64,000 bases of DNA from Blakeslea trispora (Eukaryota > Mucoromycota > Mucoromycetes > Mucorales > Choanephoraceae). Below the pieces are notes generated by a model that worked only from the letters and a program-made list of their open reading frames with translations, did not search any database and was not told where the DNA came from. Location: contig JAIWNE010000130.1 in assembly GCA_025331445.1 (NCBI GenBank), forward strand, positions 27,950 to 91,949. The letters run 5' to 3'. The position numbers were made by a program, and so were the translations under genes. Positions 33,399-45,816 of the stretch are shown here, piece by piece; position 1 is the first letter of the stretch, and the number at the start of each line of letters is the position of its first letter.

Positions 33399-36300
33399 AT
33401 GCCTAGAAGAAAACTGACTGAAGAAGAAAGAGCTGAAAATGAGAGGGCTAGAAAGCGAGCTAGAAGAGCAAATCCTACATTGAGAGAGAGATATAACACA
33501 AGAAGACGACAGACTTATAATGAAAGAAGACAACGAGTAAATGTTGTTTGGCATTTGATCTGTTAATGCATTTGCTCATATCATATTATCTGATTGTTAA
33601 GGATAATAATCCACAAAAAAGCATCATTAGAAGGTTTACAAGCAAAATCAAAGAAGTTCCAACTGTTGTATGTGTTTGCTGCAAATGCCTTTGGTTTCGT
33701 TCACAGACTGCAGACCTTGAGAGATTGAGAGCGAACTTCATTGATCCTTCATTTGTTGATTCTCTATTTGGAAGTGCAGAAGATATCAATTGTTGCAAGA
33801 CGTGCATATACTCTCTTACTCACAATCGAAGACCTACTATTGCCTTAGCCAATGGAATTGATTTTCCTGAAATTCCACCAGAGATTGAAAGATTAAACAA
33901 AATCGAAGAAAGACTAATTGCTGTAAGGCATGTTTTTCAGAGTATCTACAGCATTAATGGTAATCGAGGACAGTACAAAAGCGTTGGAGCAATTCAAAAC
34001 ATACCTGTTACCCTTGATACTACAGTATCAGTTCTCTCAATGATTTTTTGGTGAACAATTTGATCAAAACGGATAGAGCTTTTGAAGTTTTCAAAAACAT
34101 TAGGTCATCGCCTGCTTACTGGAAGACAGAAAAGTCTAACTTAATGGCAATGATCAGGCAGCTTGGTATTCCAACTCTTTTTATCACTTTGTCAGCAGCA
34201 GAAATCAAGTGGAAGGAATTGATTGTTATTCTCAAAAAAGTAGTTGATAAAGAAGAGATAACTGAAGATGATGCTGAAAACTTAGAAAGCAATGAAAAGC
34301 AAAGACTGATACAATCGGATCCAGTAACTTGTGCTCAATACTTTGATTACCGATTTCGAGAGTTAAAACAAACATGGAAGCCCCCCCCATGGTCCATTTG
34401 GACATCATTCTGTTTTGGACTATTATTACAGAATTGAGTTCCAACAAAGAGGCTCCCCTCATGTGCATATGCTTGTTTGGCTTGAAGATGCTCCTACATA
34501 CAGTGTTGGTGGCGACATTGGTGCTGGGAACGAACAAACAGTTTGTAATTTCATCGACTAAGTCATTTCATGCAAGGCACTGTCTGAAACAGAAAACTCG
34601 ACTTTGTCAGATCTCGTCAAATCAAGACAGCATCATAGGCATACTCATACTTGTTGGAAGAATCGAAGGGATGGCCAAAAGATTTGTCGGTTTAATATTC
34701 CTTTCTTTCCAATGAAGAGCACTTGCATCATGACACCACTTGCTGAACTCAATGCCACAGCTACAGATGAGGAGAAAAAGGAGCGACTAATCTTAGAAGA
34801 AAAGATGAAGGATATAAAACGATACCTCACAGAGCTAGCGGATCCATCTGAATGTAGCCTCACCTTTGAACAATTTATTGAAACTTTTGAGCTCTCTGAG
34901 GAACAGTACAAGTTGGTAGTTAGATCCTCTTTGAAGACTAGCAAAGTTTTTTTAAAGAGAGATATTAAAGAGATATATATCAACAATTACAGCAACATGA
35001 TATTGGAGATGCAGCAATCGAATATGAACATACAGTTTGTTCTTGATCCATATGCATGTTGTGTGTACATCGTTGACTACATCAACAAGTCTGACAAAGG
35101 AATGTCAAGAATTCTCGAGAGAGTTTTGGAAGAAGGCATTAAGGACAATGCACCTACAAAAGACCTCTTAAGAACTGTAGCTGCAAAGTATTACAATGTA
35201 TGTGAGATTTCAGCTCAAGAAGCCGCATACAATCTGCTATCACTTCGGATGACTGAATCTAGCAGAACTGTAATCTTTGTCTCAACAAGTCCTGTTGAGT
35301 CAAGAGCGAGGATGTTGAAGAGCAAAGAAGCTCTAAAAAACCTACCAGAATCCTCCAGCGATGTCTTTTGCAATGGAATGGTAGAATATTATTCCCATCG
35401 TCCCGACTCTTTTGAAAGTTTAAACTTTGCAGGTTTTTGTGCATACTATCAATATTTTGCAAAGAAACAAAACTCGGTTAGAAGAGCGAATGATGACGAT
35501 ATTGATGAAGAAGCAAACATTATCAATGAGGAGGATGAAGTGGAAGGTGGATTCCTAGAATTGAAAAAAGGTTATGGCTTTATGAAAAGAAGAAAGAAAG
35601 CTAAGGTTATCCGCTATCACAAACCTAATGCCCAAAAAGACAGCAAACTCTATTGGCATCATCTTATCATGCTTTACTTACCTTGGAGAGATCAACTTAA
35701 TGAAATTGATAAGCAGGATTGCGAATCGCTCTTCCGGCAAAACAAACAAGCTATAGAAGAAGCAGCTAATGAGTTTAGCAAAATACCTGATGATACTATT
35801 GGTAGATTTATGGAAATGGCATCAAATCTGAGCTACGATCAGGACACAGAAAGGAATCACCATTCTGATGAAACAGAAGAAGGCGTTCAAGAGAATGGTG
35901 TATCTGACTAGAACGACTTCTTAATGTACGTTCTTCCAGAAGATAACGAAATTCGTGCATCCCAAGAATTCGCCAATGGAGAAAGATCAGGAAGAGCAAC
36001 AGCTTTCTCTAGACCACAATGTAATGTACATGCAAGACCTGATATGATGTCTGAAGATGAATATGAAAACATAGTATCTTGCTTGAATCTGGAGCAAAGG
36101 GACTCTCTTGACTACGTAATCAACAACATTCGACACAATGCCAGTACTCAAATGAAACTATTCATAACTGGAGGAGCTGGTACTGGCAAAAGTCTTTTGA
36201 TCAGTGCTTTTTATCAGTCTCTAGTCAAGCACTATGACATGGGTCTAGAACGCGATTTGAGTAACAAATCTGTCTTCCTTTGCGCACCTACTGGAAAGGC

Positions 36301-37701
36301 TGCTTTCAACGTAAATGGCTCCACTGTTCACTCCACTTTTCATCTCCCCTTAAATCAAAGTGAGCTTCAAGAATTGTTCTCTGATATCTCCAATACCATG
36401 GCGACAGAACTATCGGAACTTCAAGTAGTAATTATCGACGAAATAAGCATGGTTAGCTCGACCGTATTCTTATTTATAGATCAAAGGCTAAGAGAAATCT
36501 TTGGCACTAATGCAGCTTTTGGTGGTAGACACGTGTTGATTCTAGGAGATTTCTGGCAACTCCCTCCTGTTCACGATAGCCCTATCTATAATCCTTTTAA
36601 AAGAGATTCTTTAAGGCGTCTAAGATGCTTCGATATATGGCACTCATTCAAAGTCCATTATCTGACCACTATTATGCGACAGAGAGAAGATGCAGCCTTT
36701 GCTATTGCTTTGAACAATATGGCTAAGGGAGTCATGACAACTGCTGACATAGAGCTGTTTAGTGCAAGAACTTTCATAGATTTTCCACCTGACGCCTATG
36801 ATAATGGAGTTAACTCAGTGCATCTTTTTGCCACAAACAAAGATGTTAATAACTGCAACTCTACTATTTTAGCGCAGTTCAGTACTGAAAAGCATTTGTC
36901 TACAGCCTTTGATCTTGTACAAGGCGAAGGAGGAGCTCGTGAAGCTCGAGAGTCTTTGCTAGCAGTTGCTAAAGATGTCGATTATCCAATCAGCAAAACT
37001 GCAGGGCTATCTTATGAACTACAACTAGTCATTGGCGCTAAGTATATGGTGACAAGCAATATCGATATTGCCGATGGCTTAGTAAATGGTACGACTGGTG
37101 TGTTGGAAAAAGTTGATGTTGGGCATGTTACCTTGAATGACGGTAGAGTAGTGACTAAGCCTCTAAGAATCTGGCTTCAACTGGACAGTGAGAGAAGTGG
37201 AAAAGAAGCTAGGAGAAACCATAGGGCAGTTTCACTTCAAGCAGATATTCCTTCTACTTGGACACCCATTGATCCAATCACATCAGTTTTTCAAGGAAGA
37301 AAGAACAGCATGTTAAGGATTTCAAGGACTTAATTTCCACTTGTTGTCGCAGAGGCATTAACTGTTTACAAGAGTCAACGTGGTACGTATAGAAAAGTAC
37401 TGTTAGATTTGGCAGGAGCTAGAGGTACAAAAGATCATGCTTTGACCAGACCAATGATGTATGTTGCCTGTTCCAAATCTACTAGTGCTCAAGGCTTATA
37501 CACCAAATGCAATCATGGATTCAAACCAACTTTACCTCCGCAAGCTGATCATCCTCTTGTGAATGAAGTCCTTAGGCATGCTGATGTGAAAATGATGACT
37601 CCCTTTATCCATCTTCGAGAGAAACAATATCAGCAGCTTATAGTTCATAACATACAAAGCTTCAATGCTCATTTCAGAATCATTTGCAAAGATTCAGTAT
37701 A
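33399..37701 (+). pseudogene. Helentron Rep-helicase gene, 5' part (split by a DDE transposon)
   Basis: Exon 1 33,399-33,536 (basic, MPRRKLTEEERAENERARKR), intron 33,537-33,601, then PTIALANGIDFPEIPPEIER (DUF6570-like). Sequence between this and Helitron_like_N (FEVFKNIRSSPAYW, AMIRQLGIPTLFITLSA, from about 34,048) seems deleted, with a frame change. HUH is PHVHMLVW (34,457-34,480); the Tyr pair is in YIVDYINK (35,066 and 35,078). PIF1 helicase follows: GGAGTGKS about 36,171, VIIDEISMV, LGDFWQLPPV and FPLVVAEALTVYKSQ. Lesions: +1 at C8 (34,381-34,388), TAA 34,559, TAG 35,909, TAA 37,331. Rolling-circle transposition protein; not functional as it stands. The gene resumes at 40,791. Confidence 0.9.
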
Positions 37702-37736
37702 ACGTGCCTTCAGTCTTAAAACGCCAAAAAAATCAT

Positions 37737-37887
37737 CAAACTTTGAAGAGCTTCACAGAAAAACTTTTGCAGGCAAAAACAAAATCTGACCTTTTAATGT
37801 TGTTTTAAATATGTTTTAGAACATTGTTAAAAGTTTAGAATTTTTTTTTGCCTGCAAAAGTTTTTCTGTGAAGCTCTTCAAAGTTTG
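37737..37887. repeat. Palindromic MITE / foldback within the DDE transposon
   Basis: About 43-bp near-perfect inverted arms (37,737-37,779 and 37,845-37,887), outer end CAAACTTTGAAGAGCTTCAC, inner end CTTTTGCAGGCAAAAA, around a ~65-bp AT-rich centre. No coding sequence. It lies upstream of the transposase, a third nesting level, unless it is native to the transposon. Confidence 0.75.
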
Positions 37888-38119
37888 TCGGTTCTCGAAA
37901 ATTTTTGGCTGGGAGGTATATGAGAAGCCCAAATCTTGAAACAAGGTCTTTACAGGGCCTAAAATTAATTTTTCGATACTTAAAAATAAAAACACCGACT
38001 AGCCAATTAAAACCTGTTGAAGTTTTGTTTTGTGTTCCTTAATGTGTGTAACAACAATAATTATTTACAGGTATCGTGTCAAGAAATTTGACTTCTTTTT
38101 CACTTTTAACAATATCATA

Positions 38120-40658
38120 ATGCCCTTTACAAGTAAAAAAAAATCAAAAACTGCTTCTTTGAAAAAGGATAGCAACGGAAGATGGTTAAAGATGGAAAAA
38201 AATGAAGAACTCAGTGTTTCAGTTGCTGAGAATGTTGATGCTGAAGTTGTTGAGGCTGTTGAAGATTGGCAAGCTTGGGAGGAAGATATCAGCAGCTCTG
38301 CTCTTGATGGATTGAAAGATGATGGATCAAGCATCAGAAAAAGAAAGGGTCATTACTCTAATGACTCTAGAACCACCAAGTGGCGGCGTAGAGTCGAAGC
38401 TAACAAAGTCGATCCTAAATCGACTTTGTTTAACTTCGGAATTACTGTGATCACCGAAGCAGCAAATGTGGATGACGATAAGCAGTTAACTCACCCTCAA
38501 GAAGAACTCCTCCTGATCAATGAGTCAATGGAAGCGTTGCATGAGCAAATCAAGCCTGTAATGAACAAGAAGCGCGAGGGAAGCTCATTGGACTCCTACA
38601 ACGCTTTCAGACTTATCTCGGTTTTCAGATATTTTGAGAACCGTTTGGAGGGGTTGAAGATGGGTGAGGCTAGTCAGAAGGTTGCGGAATCCCTTTGGCC
38701 TGATAACTCCAAGAACTATTGGGCCAAGAGCATAGTTAGTTGGGCCAAGGAATACCTTGAGCATGGTGATCTTTCTGATCACAGCCAAGGTATTCATACC
38801 AAGAAAGAGTCGTTCTTGAGCCATAACGACATCAAGTCAAAGGTTCTGGAGTACATCCAGCAGGCCAAGGCTGCCGAGCGTTCTCTTGTGGACATCAAGA
38901 GATATATTGATGAGGAAGTCGTGCCTTCTTGCCTAGGTGTTACCGGCTCCGTAAGTATTTCAACCATTAGCAAGTACTTACATGAGTGGGGATACACCTA
39001 TGGCAAGCAGAAGAAAGGCATGTTTTTTGACGGCCATGAGCGAGAGGATGTTGTGGCATACCGAAAGGAGTGGTCTGCCCGCATGATGGTTTACATGCGT
39101 AGATCCGAGTTCTACGAAGGCAAAGATCAAGAGAGAATCCTGGAACCTGTGTTGAACGACGGTGAAGAAAAGATTGTCTTTGTGACCCATGACGAGTCGA
39201 CCTTCTATGCAAATGATGGGAAGGAAGACATCTGGAGTTTGGAGGGTGAACCCTTCATTCGAAAGAAAGGGCCTGGTTCTTCCATCATGGTAAGTGAGCT
39301 CCAGTGTCCCTATCATGGAACGATGAGGATTCAGGGATGGACCTCTCGTGAGCTGCTTAAAGCTGGCGAGAGTAGAGATGGTTGGTGGACTCACAAAGAC
39401 ATGGTTGCCCAACTCAAGGACCATGTCATTGGGTTGCTTAACAGCTTGCACCCTAACTACCGAGCTGTATTCCTCTTTGACAACAGCTCAAACCATGGGG
39501 CATACAGCGATGACGCATTGGTTGTAAGCCGGATAACACTCAGTGAGAAACCATGGTCTATGTCTGAAAAGTATCAGTTCAGAGACACAGCTGTCAAGCT
39601 CTCGACTGGTCAGCTTTATCACCAGTCGTTCTTTTATGAGAAGGAGATCTGCTCCCATGACTCAAAAAGGCCGACCCAAGGTCAAAAAAGTCAGATACTT
39701 TACGGGTGAATAACTCTGAATAGCTATAAACACACGACTAACAAACTGCAAATATTAGGTATCAAGAAAATCCTTGAAAAAAGATGTCAATGGCTCTGCG
39801 ATCTTCAAGGCAAGCAGTGGAAACTTCGGTGTGGGCAAGACTCCCCTGGCGAGAAGGCTATGTGCTGTGCTGCCCACTTCTTGGGTATCAGACCTGGCTT
39901 TGTTTCTCAAAGAACCGCTTTACAACAGGTTGTAGAAGATGTTTGGGGAAAGGTAGTTTTTTTAGATGATTTAGTTTATGAGTGTGGACAAGAGAGATAA
40001 ATTTTGTGAGAATTTGTATGGACTTTTATTTATGAAAAATAGAAGAAGGAACTAATAATTGCAGAATCTTGATGCTTATTTATACTTTTCTGATCAGATG
40101 TTCAACATGGTTAAAGAACGTGTTGTCTATCTAATAATTTCTCTTTACTGATCTGAGTGCCTGGATATTTGCTATTCCGCTAAATAGATAAATCTTTACA
40201 AAATAAATTATTTGAATAAACGAAATATTAGGAAGTTAGACTGTCATGAGAATAATAGCTTTAGTAGTTATTTGCCATATTTAAATACTGGCTTTTCTTG
40301 AGTGATTTATTGCTTCCAGATATGAGTATCCGCAACAGAAGATGCTGGTCACATCTTCGAGCTTTACCCCATGTACCATTGCGAATGCAATTGGATTGAA
40401 ATGTACTGGGGTATGGCTAAAAGAGAAGCCCGGCTTAGATGTGATTACACATTTAAGTCGTTAGAAAGGAATATTCCCGCGTTCTTGGACAAAGCTGGAA
40501 ATATTACTCAAATAAGAAGATATTTCCAGCGCTGTATGAACTATATCGAAGCATACAGCAAGCAAGAACGCGGGAGAGAAGTGGTAGCTGATGTCAAGAA
40601 GTTCGTTGAGAAGAGATACCTTTCTCACCGAAAGGTTAGAATCCCTAAAGATTTGTAA
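38120..40658 (+). pseudogene. DDE transposase (IS630/Tc1-mariner-like, large fungal type), frameshifted
   Basis: The start MPFTSKKKSK is the ATG at 38,120. The N-terminal ~200 aa is charged, and a helix-turn-helix-like part follows. Catalytic acids are D in VFVTHDESTFYANDG, D in VFLFDNSSNHGA and E in CNWIEMYWGMAKREA (near 40,395). Exon 1 stops at 39,709. The true frame seems to shift near 39,657 (PMTQKGRPKVKK..RYFTG), then an intron to about 39,759, exon 2 (GIKKILEKRCQW to about 39,950), a ~390-nt intron, and exon 3 from about 40,339 to the stop at 40,658. The +1 change near 39,655 would inactivate this copy. Alternative splicing there is possible but unsupported. Confidence 0.8.
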
Positions 40659-40790
40659 TAAAAAAGTTTGAAAATATGTAAATTTGTTCTTGGGTCATGG
40701 GTTCGATCCCTCTATAAAACCAAAAAAAAAATTGAAGAGGAAAACTTGAAACAATTTTTAATTTTCGCCGTTTTAAAACTGAAGGCACGT

Positions 40791-41357
40791 TACCAAGTTA
40801 GCGACTTCATACTTCTTACTGAAACTTGGACAACTGAATCAACACCTATTAATATGGATGGTTTTCAAGTCATTGCTCGAGTCAATGTGGAAGGTAAACG
40901 ACCCAAGTCCTATGGTTCGTTAGTAGCCGTAAATGAAAGCAGATTGATGTCCTTAGAAGACGTTGCGCCCATTGAAATCCTAAAAAAGACAAACGATGGC
41001 TCAATATCTGTGTCTGGATTTACATCAAGATACATATTAGTGCTTTGCATCTACAAGTCACCAAGAGCTGATATACATCTTCTCGAGAATTTGATTGAAG
41101 CTATCCTTCTGCAAAACAACGGAAGAGTGATAGTCGCCGGTGATTTCAATATCGACTTTACATCGACTCCCTCCTCCTTTCGAGATCTATTGAGCAAACT
41201 GAATCTTACATCAGCACTGCCAGTTGAAATCGCAACTACAACAAAACACGGCACGTTCATAGATAATATTTTCACAAACTTTGAAGTCAAAAACAGTGGA
41301 AGATATATTTCATATCCAAAGAGTTCTCATGATCCTTTGTACATTAATTTTGAATAA
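40791..41357 (+). pseudogene. Helentron AP-endonuclease domain (3' part of the split gene)
   Basis: Reads in frame from the TA junction: YQVSDFILLTETWTTE, IYKSPRADIHLLENLI, VIVAGDFNIDF, HGTFIDNIF, SSHDPLYINF, then stop. LTETW, AGDFNID and SSHDPL are exonuclease-endonuclease-phosphatase signatures. An AP-endonuclease C-terminus separates helentrons from canonical Helitrons. The preceding helicase end (NIQSFNAHF) is the usual lead into this domain. The open reading seen upstream of 40,791 belongs to the inserted transposon and is not part of this gene. Confidence 0.88.
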
Positions 41358-44300
41358 ATTTTCTTGATTGGCTCATTCAAAAAAGCGTGTAGATAAGCCA
41401 AAAATATTCTAAAAACGCCCCATAAGACTCTTTAGTGTCTTTACAGCTTTTTCTATCTTTTTCTGTTGTTTGTGTTGATTTTTTCAGAATCAACCAAGTG
41501 ATGGCAGCTCAGGCCAGACACGGAAACTTAGTCGAGTGTTCTGAATAAAACTGGTGGTCGAACTGAAAAGTTAGTGAAAGCGCGTTGAAGCAAAAGCTGT
41601 GTTGAGCACCTTTGGATCTAAGGCCAACAAGCAAAAAGAAAAAACAAGAACAACGAAATTAAAAATAAAAATACCACAATGAACGCAAGCCTTCTCATTC
41701 CTCCGCCAATCAGCTCCATTTGGGAAAGTACTCGGAGTTCTCGCAATTCATTGGATGTTACGCTGCACCAAGTTGAGAGCGAACAGCACCTCAAAGTGTT
41801 GTGCAACTGATAAATTAGGAACAAATGCAACACAAGATGGGTATGACAAACCAAAAATGAGTCTAAAATCTATTGTGAGGTGCTACAAAAAATCAGCCGG
41901 AACGGGAATGCTGACATTGAACTGTTCGGATGTTCATTTTTCCTAGGTAATTTTTTTTTTGTTCATTTTACTTTTTTTTTATTATTCCTCATTATTCCTC
42001 ATTATTCATATTATTTCTTGTTGATGCCGAAGATGACTATTGACTGTTAATAAGTGCTGCTTCTACAGTTCTTGTTTGACACCGAGCTTCTCTTTTGTGT
42101 AGATGCTTTACTCAGGCACAAAACAAAAGACGCGTAGAGCAGCTGATCATTGCAAAAAAAGAGAAAGAAAAGGTAAGTTGCGTTGGTAGACACAGGTTGA
42201 TAGAGTCTGGATAGACGCCTGCCTTATTTTTTGTTTTGTTTGCTTTGGGGTTTATAGCGCTTATGCTCACACTTACACTTACACTTGCTAGTTTATCTTT
42301 TAGATTGTTGTTTAAAATAAAGGCATGCGCATGCACTTTATTTTTTAGTGGTACCTTTTTTGTTGTTGATGATTCACGCGAGTTTTGGTTGCAATCTATT
42401 CTGTGGCTCTTCTCGTTCTATCATTTGTTCTCTCTCTCGTTCTTTTGCTCGTTCTTTCTTTCAGCCCTTATGACAAATAGTTTCGGCCTGCAAAATAGAA
42501 TTCTGTATGGAGGTCTAGAGATGTTAGAGAGGGAAAAAAAAAGGACGTTGAAGTTGTAAGTTGCGATAGACAGACAGACAAACAGCCAGACAGCCAGACA
42601 GACAGAATGTCGAGTTGCAAATCAGAGGATTGGTTCAAGATTGCCCGAGAAAAGATGAAGGCAGAGTAAGAAAGTAAGAATGATAGGTGTAATGGTTGAG
42701 AGGATGGTTGAGAGAATGCCTGTATCAGCTCAGTAGGTGTCTGTCTGTCTAACTAGTCTATTCAGCATTGGTCATCACGTAATTACAGCCTCAGTGAGTG
42801 TGATGGATGCAATCTCATGATCATAGGTACTGATGAAAGCGACAAAGGGGTGTCTGAGCATCGTACAGCTTGCGACAAGGACGAGACGATATGAGGGTAT
42901 AAGAGGATGATGGATTATCTGAAGCAAAAATACGGTATATGTTTCGTTCGGTTGCAAAGAACTGTCTGGCAGTTTATCCACTAAGCACAAAGCAAACAGT
43001 AGATGCAGACATCCTTTGAGCCATTTGCAAAGAAAAGAAAGAAACAAAGAAAGAAAGAAAGAAGGACTAGTGATGGGCGATAACAGTTGATCGAAAGAGT
43101 TGGTGTCTGGAGAGTTTGTTTTATTCAGGAGCCGAGAGAGAGAAAAAAAAAGAAGAGAGATCTTGTTCAAATAGAAATGCCTTCAACTGAAGATCTGGAC
43201 TCAAGCATTGTGTAGCGACGTTTTCTTTTTCTTTTATGTCTAAGGATTTATTTGTTTGATTACGTATCTATGGCTTGTTTGACTTTCAGAGATGAGATGG
43301 TATCATTGTAGATTGGTATTCCTTTTTTCTTTATTGATATGCTGTATCGTAAACAATTGTCTATAAAAGCGTGGTGTGGTCCGTTAGAGAAGTTGTTATG
43401 TTGTACCTTGCTTTGCCTGTTGATGCGAGTATTCGGGATGCTTGTGATTTTGATCTTAGAGTGAGGGCATTTCTTTTTGGATGCAAAAAAAAAAAAAACG
43501 TTAAAGTCTTGTTTTATTGTCTTTATCTGGTTGTTGAGGATGTTCTAACTATCCTATACATAACCTCAAAGACAAACAATTGCTAAGCTCTGTTTCTCAT
43601 ATCAGCTACAATGTTTGATTGTTCTGGTGATGTAACAAGCATAGTGAGCTTGGATGAGGGTGGCTATTGCTATGTGGTATGCCACAACATTGTTGATTCA
43701 CAAAAACAAACTGGAAATAATATCGCCAGTATCAATAGCTAGTACGAAGCTCATCTAATGGGTCTTATTTTGTGTGCACCTCAGATGCATCTCTTTGCAT
43801 GACTTAGCTTGTTGTTGATAATCTACTCTAGATCAATAAGTACTCTGTACCGTCCATTACTTTACTGCTCAACAGCTCAGACTGTAGTTTTAATCTACTC
43901 GCTTGTGTGTGTCATTATTTGCTTGGTTATGTATGTCATATGTATCTAATACTGACCACGCTCGTTGCGCTTTTTTTGAATGAGTGATGCGGCTAGTCAG
44001 TCATCACTGTGATGATGCATGTCTGTAAGTAAGCCAGCTCTTGATTCTGCAAGCACTTTTGTTATACCAATAGACAGATGTCTGAGAGAACAAAAGAGAA
44101 ATATACAAAGGGTTGATATACAAAACTGAATCAATATCTACTATAGATTAGAGTGTGATGATATCCACAACACTTGCTAATGCGTGTAGATTTATATGCA
44201 TGCTTACTTTACGACAGTGCTAAACAAGAAAGAATAGTGTAAAAGTAAGCTACATAACCTATCTATTGGTCTTTATAAGGATTGTTTGTTTAATACAGAA

Positions 44301-45550
44301 AGAGAAAGAAGCTCGATACAAAGACTATATGATTATTCTTGATACCATCATTGCTAAATGTATATGCTCTTATTACTGACTTTTGAATAAATATAACCGA
44401 CTTTTTCTTTTTGTAAAGAGTGACAAAGGTAAACTTGTATTCTACTTGACTGTTTGTCGCCTTTCGTCTCTTGAGTAGTTTACTGTCTTACTTGGGCTGT
44501 ATTAGTTTTGTCTCACTGTAAGCATTTTGAACTTGTTGGCATCTATTAGTGAAAAGTCAATTGCTGCACTTTTTACTTTCTTTATTACAATATTAATACC
44601 TTCAAAACCTTTCGCTTTTCAAACCTATTATAAGTGCCTTGAGCATTTGAATATGTTGCCAAGTTTTGTTTATTTCTTAGCTCTTTGTGACATACATTTC
44701 TGAGCTGATTGTTACCATTCAATTGCTAGTCAGTATCCAGGTAAACGATAGATGTTGTTATCTGTGTAAAGCAATGAAAGAACACCTCAACGCTATAAAA
44801 TAGAATTATGCGAAAAGAACAACAAAACGGTTGCTTTTAGCGATTGCTTTACAGAGTAATGTGTATCCTTTATATCATGATATGCTAATTGGCGCTGCCC
44901 TTTCTTTTTCTTTCTTGGAGCCAAATTTTCTTATTTGTACACAACTCTTGACGTCTTTTCATGTTAATCAAGGTTTTGTTCTGTTCTGTTCATGTCTTTG
45001 TCAGATAGAATTGTAATCAGAAGAGTGTCACTCAAGCTTATACAGGTTCTTTTTTGCTTTTTCCCTTCTTTTGTTCTTTATAAACTAAATGCACTGCACA
45101 GCATAAAAAAAGTGTCATTAGTAGTTTCATTAAGTGACGCAACTAACTCGCTATCTCATGCTGATTTCAAGATACACCTAACGAACTATCATGCGTATCT
45201 AAACAAGTACTTTCTTTTTTTACTCATTTCCGAGCGGCCTTTTAACTTGGGTGATTTCTCTTGTTTTTCCTTTTGATTTTAGCCTTTTTTCATTCCTTTG
45301 ATGACACGAGTAAATAGCGCTCTCTTTAAGCTTCACATACATACCAATATAGTCTATAGAAGTCTCAATACTGGCAGAAAAAAAACACAAGTCTTGTTCT
45401 TTCGTAATAAACAAGATGGTCTCCTTTCCCCCTCTTTTTTCTTGACTATGTCTAAATATTGCAATGTGTGCAACCTTGTAAACTGTTTTAAACACAAAAA
45501 TGGAAATGAATGTGAGAGAAAATTATAGAGAGTAAAAGAGAGAGAGACGT
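41358..45550. other. Long stretch without a supported gene
   Basis: The start may hold the helentron 3' end (a small AGAC..GTCT foldback near 41,428-41,443); its exact terminus is not evident. At 41,679-41,944 two overlapping short frames (MNASLLIPPPISSIWESTR, then DKLGTNATQDGYDKP..) have gene-like composition but no recognised family and no convincing splice. Simple repeats: TTCCTCATTA near 41,985, CAGACAGAC 42,568-42,606, AAAGAAAG 43,035-43,065. No RNA gene seen. Confidence 0.4.
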
Positions 45551-45566
45551 GGTAGGAAGGAGTACA

Positions 45567-45655
45567 AGGCCTATCATTGGTTATTATTGGTTATTATTGG
45601 TTATTATTGGTTAGCATCGGTTAGCATCGGTTAGCATCGGTTAGCATCGGTTATC
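45567..45655. repeat. 10-bp tandem repeat (GGTTATTATT / GGTTAGCATC)
   Basis: About four units of TTGGTTATTA grading into four of TCGGTTAGCA, just upstream of the Pro-rich gene promoter. Confidence 0.85.
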
Positions 45656-45736
45656 ATTACATCACCTCATTAACTAAAGCCAAGTAAACAAAACTTCCAA
45701 AGAGCGTCACTTTCTCATGGGCTTTGTAAGCTTGCA

Positions 45737-45743
45737 TATATAA
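45737..45743 (+). promoter_or_regulatory. TATA box of the Pro-rich gene
   Basis: TATATAA about 75 bp before the ATG at 45,817, separated by a strong CT-rich tract, a common fungal promoter layout. Confidence 0.5.
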
Positions 45744-45816
45744 TGAAAGAGAGAAAGACGCGTTCCCTTCTTTTTTTTCCTCTTTTCTTTTCATTTATTC
45801 AATATTTATTGTAAGA

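Larger units (their letters stand above)
37702..40790 (+). mobile_element. TA-duplicating DDE transposon inserted in the helentron
   Basis: Terminal inverted repeats of about 23 bp, ACGTGCCTTCAGTCTTAAAA at 37,702 and its inverse at the right end (one mismatch), flanked by TA at 37,700-01 and 40,791-92. It carries one transposase gene on +. On paper, removal leaving one TA gives an uninterrupted helentron frame (..GAT TCA GTA TAC CAA GTT AGC..). This fixes both ends exactly. Confidence 0.9.

Noticed and set aside
40700..40720. GGGTTCGATCCCT, like a tRNA B box
   Set aside because: No A box, acceptor stem or cloverleaf upstream; isolated match near the right end of the DDE transposon.
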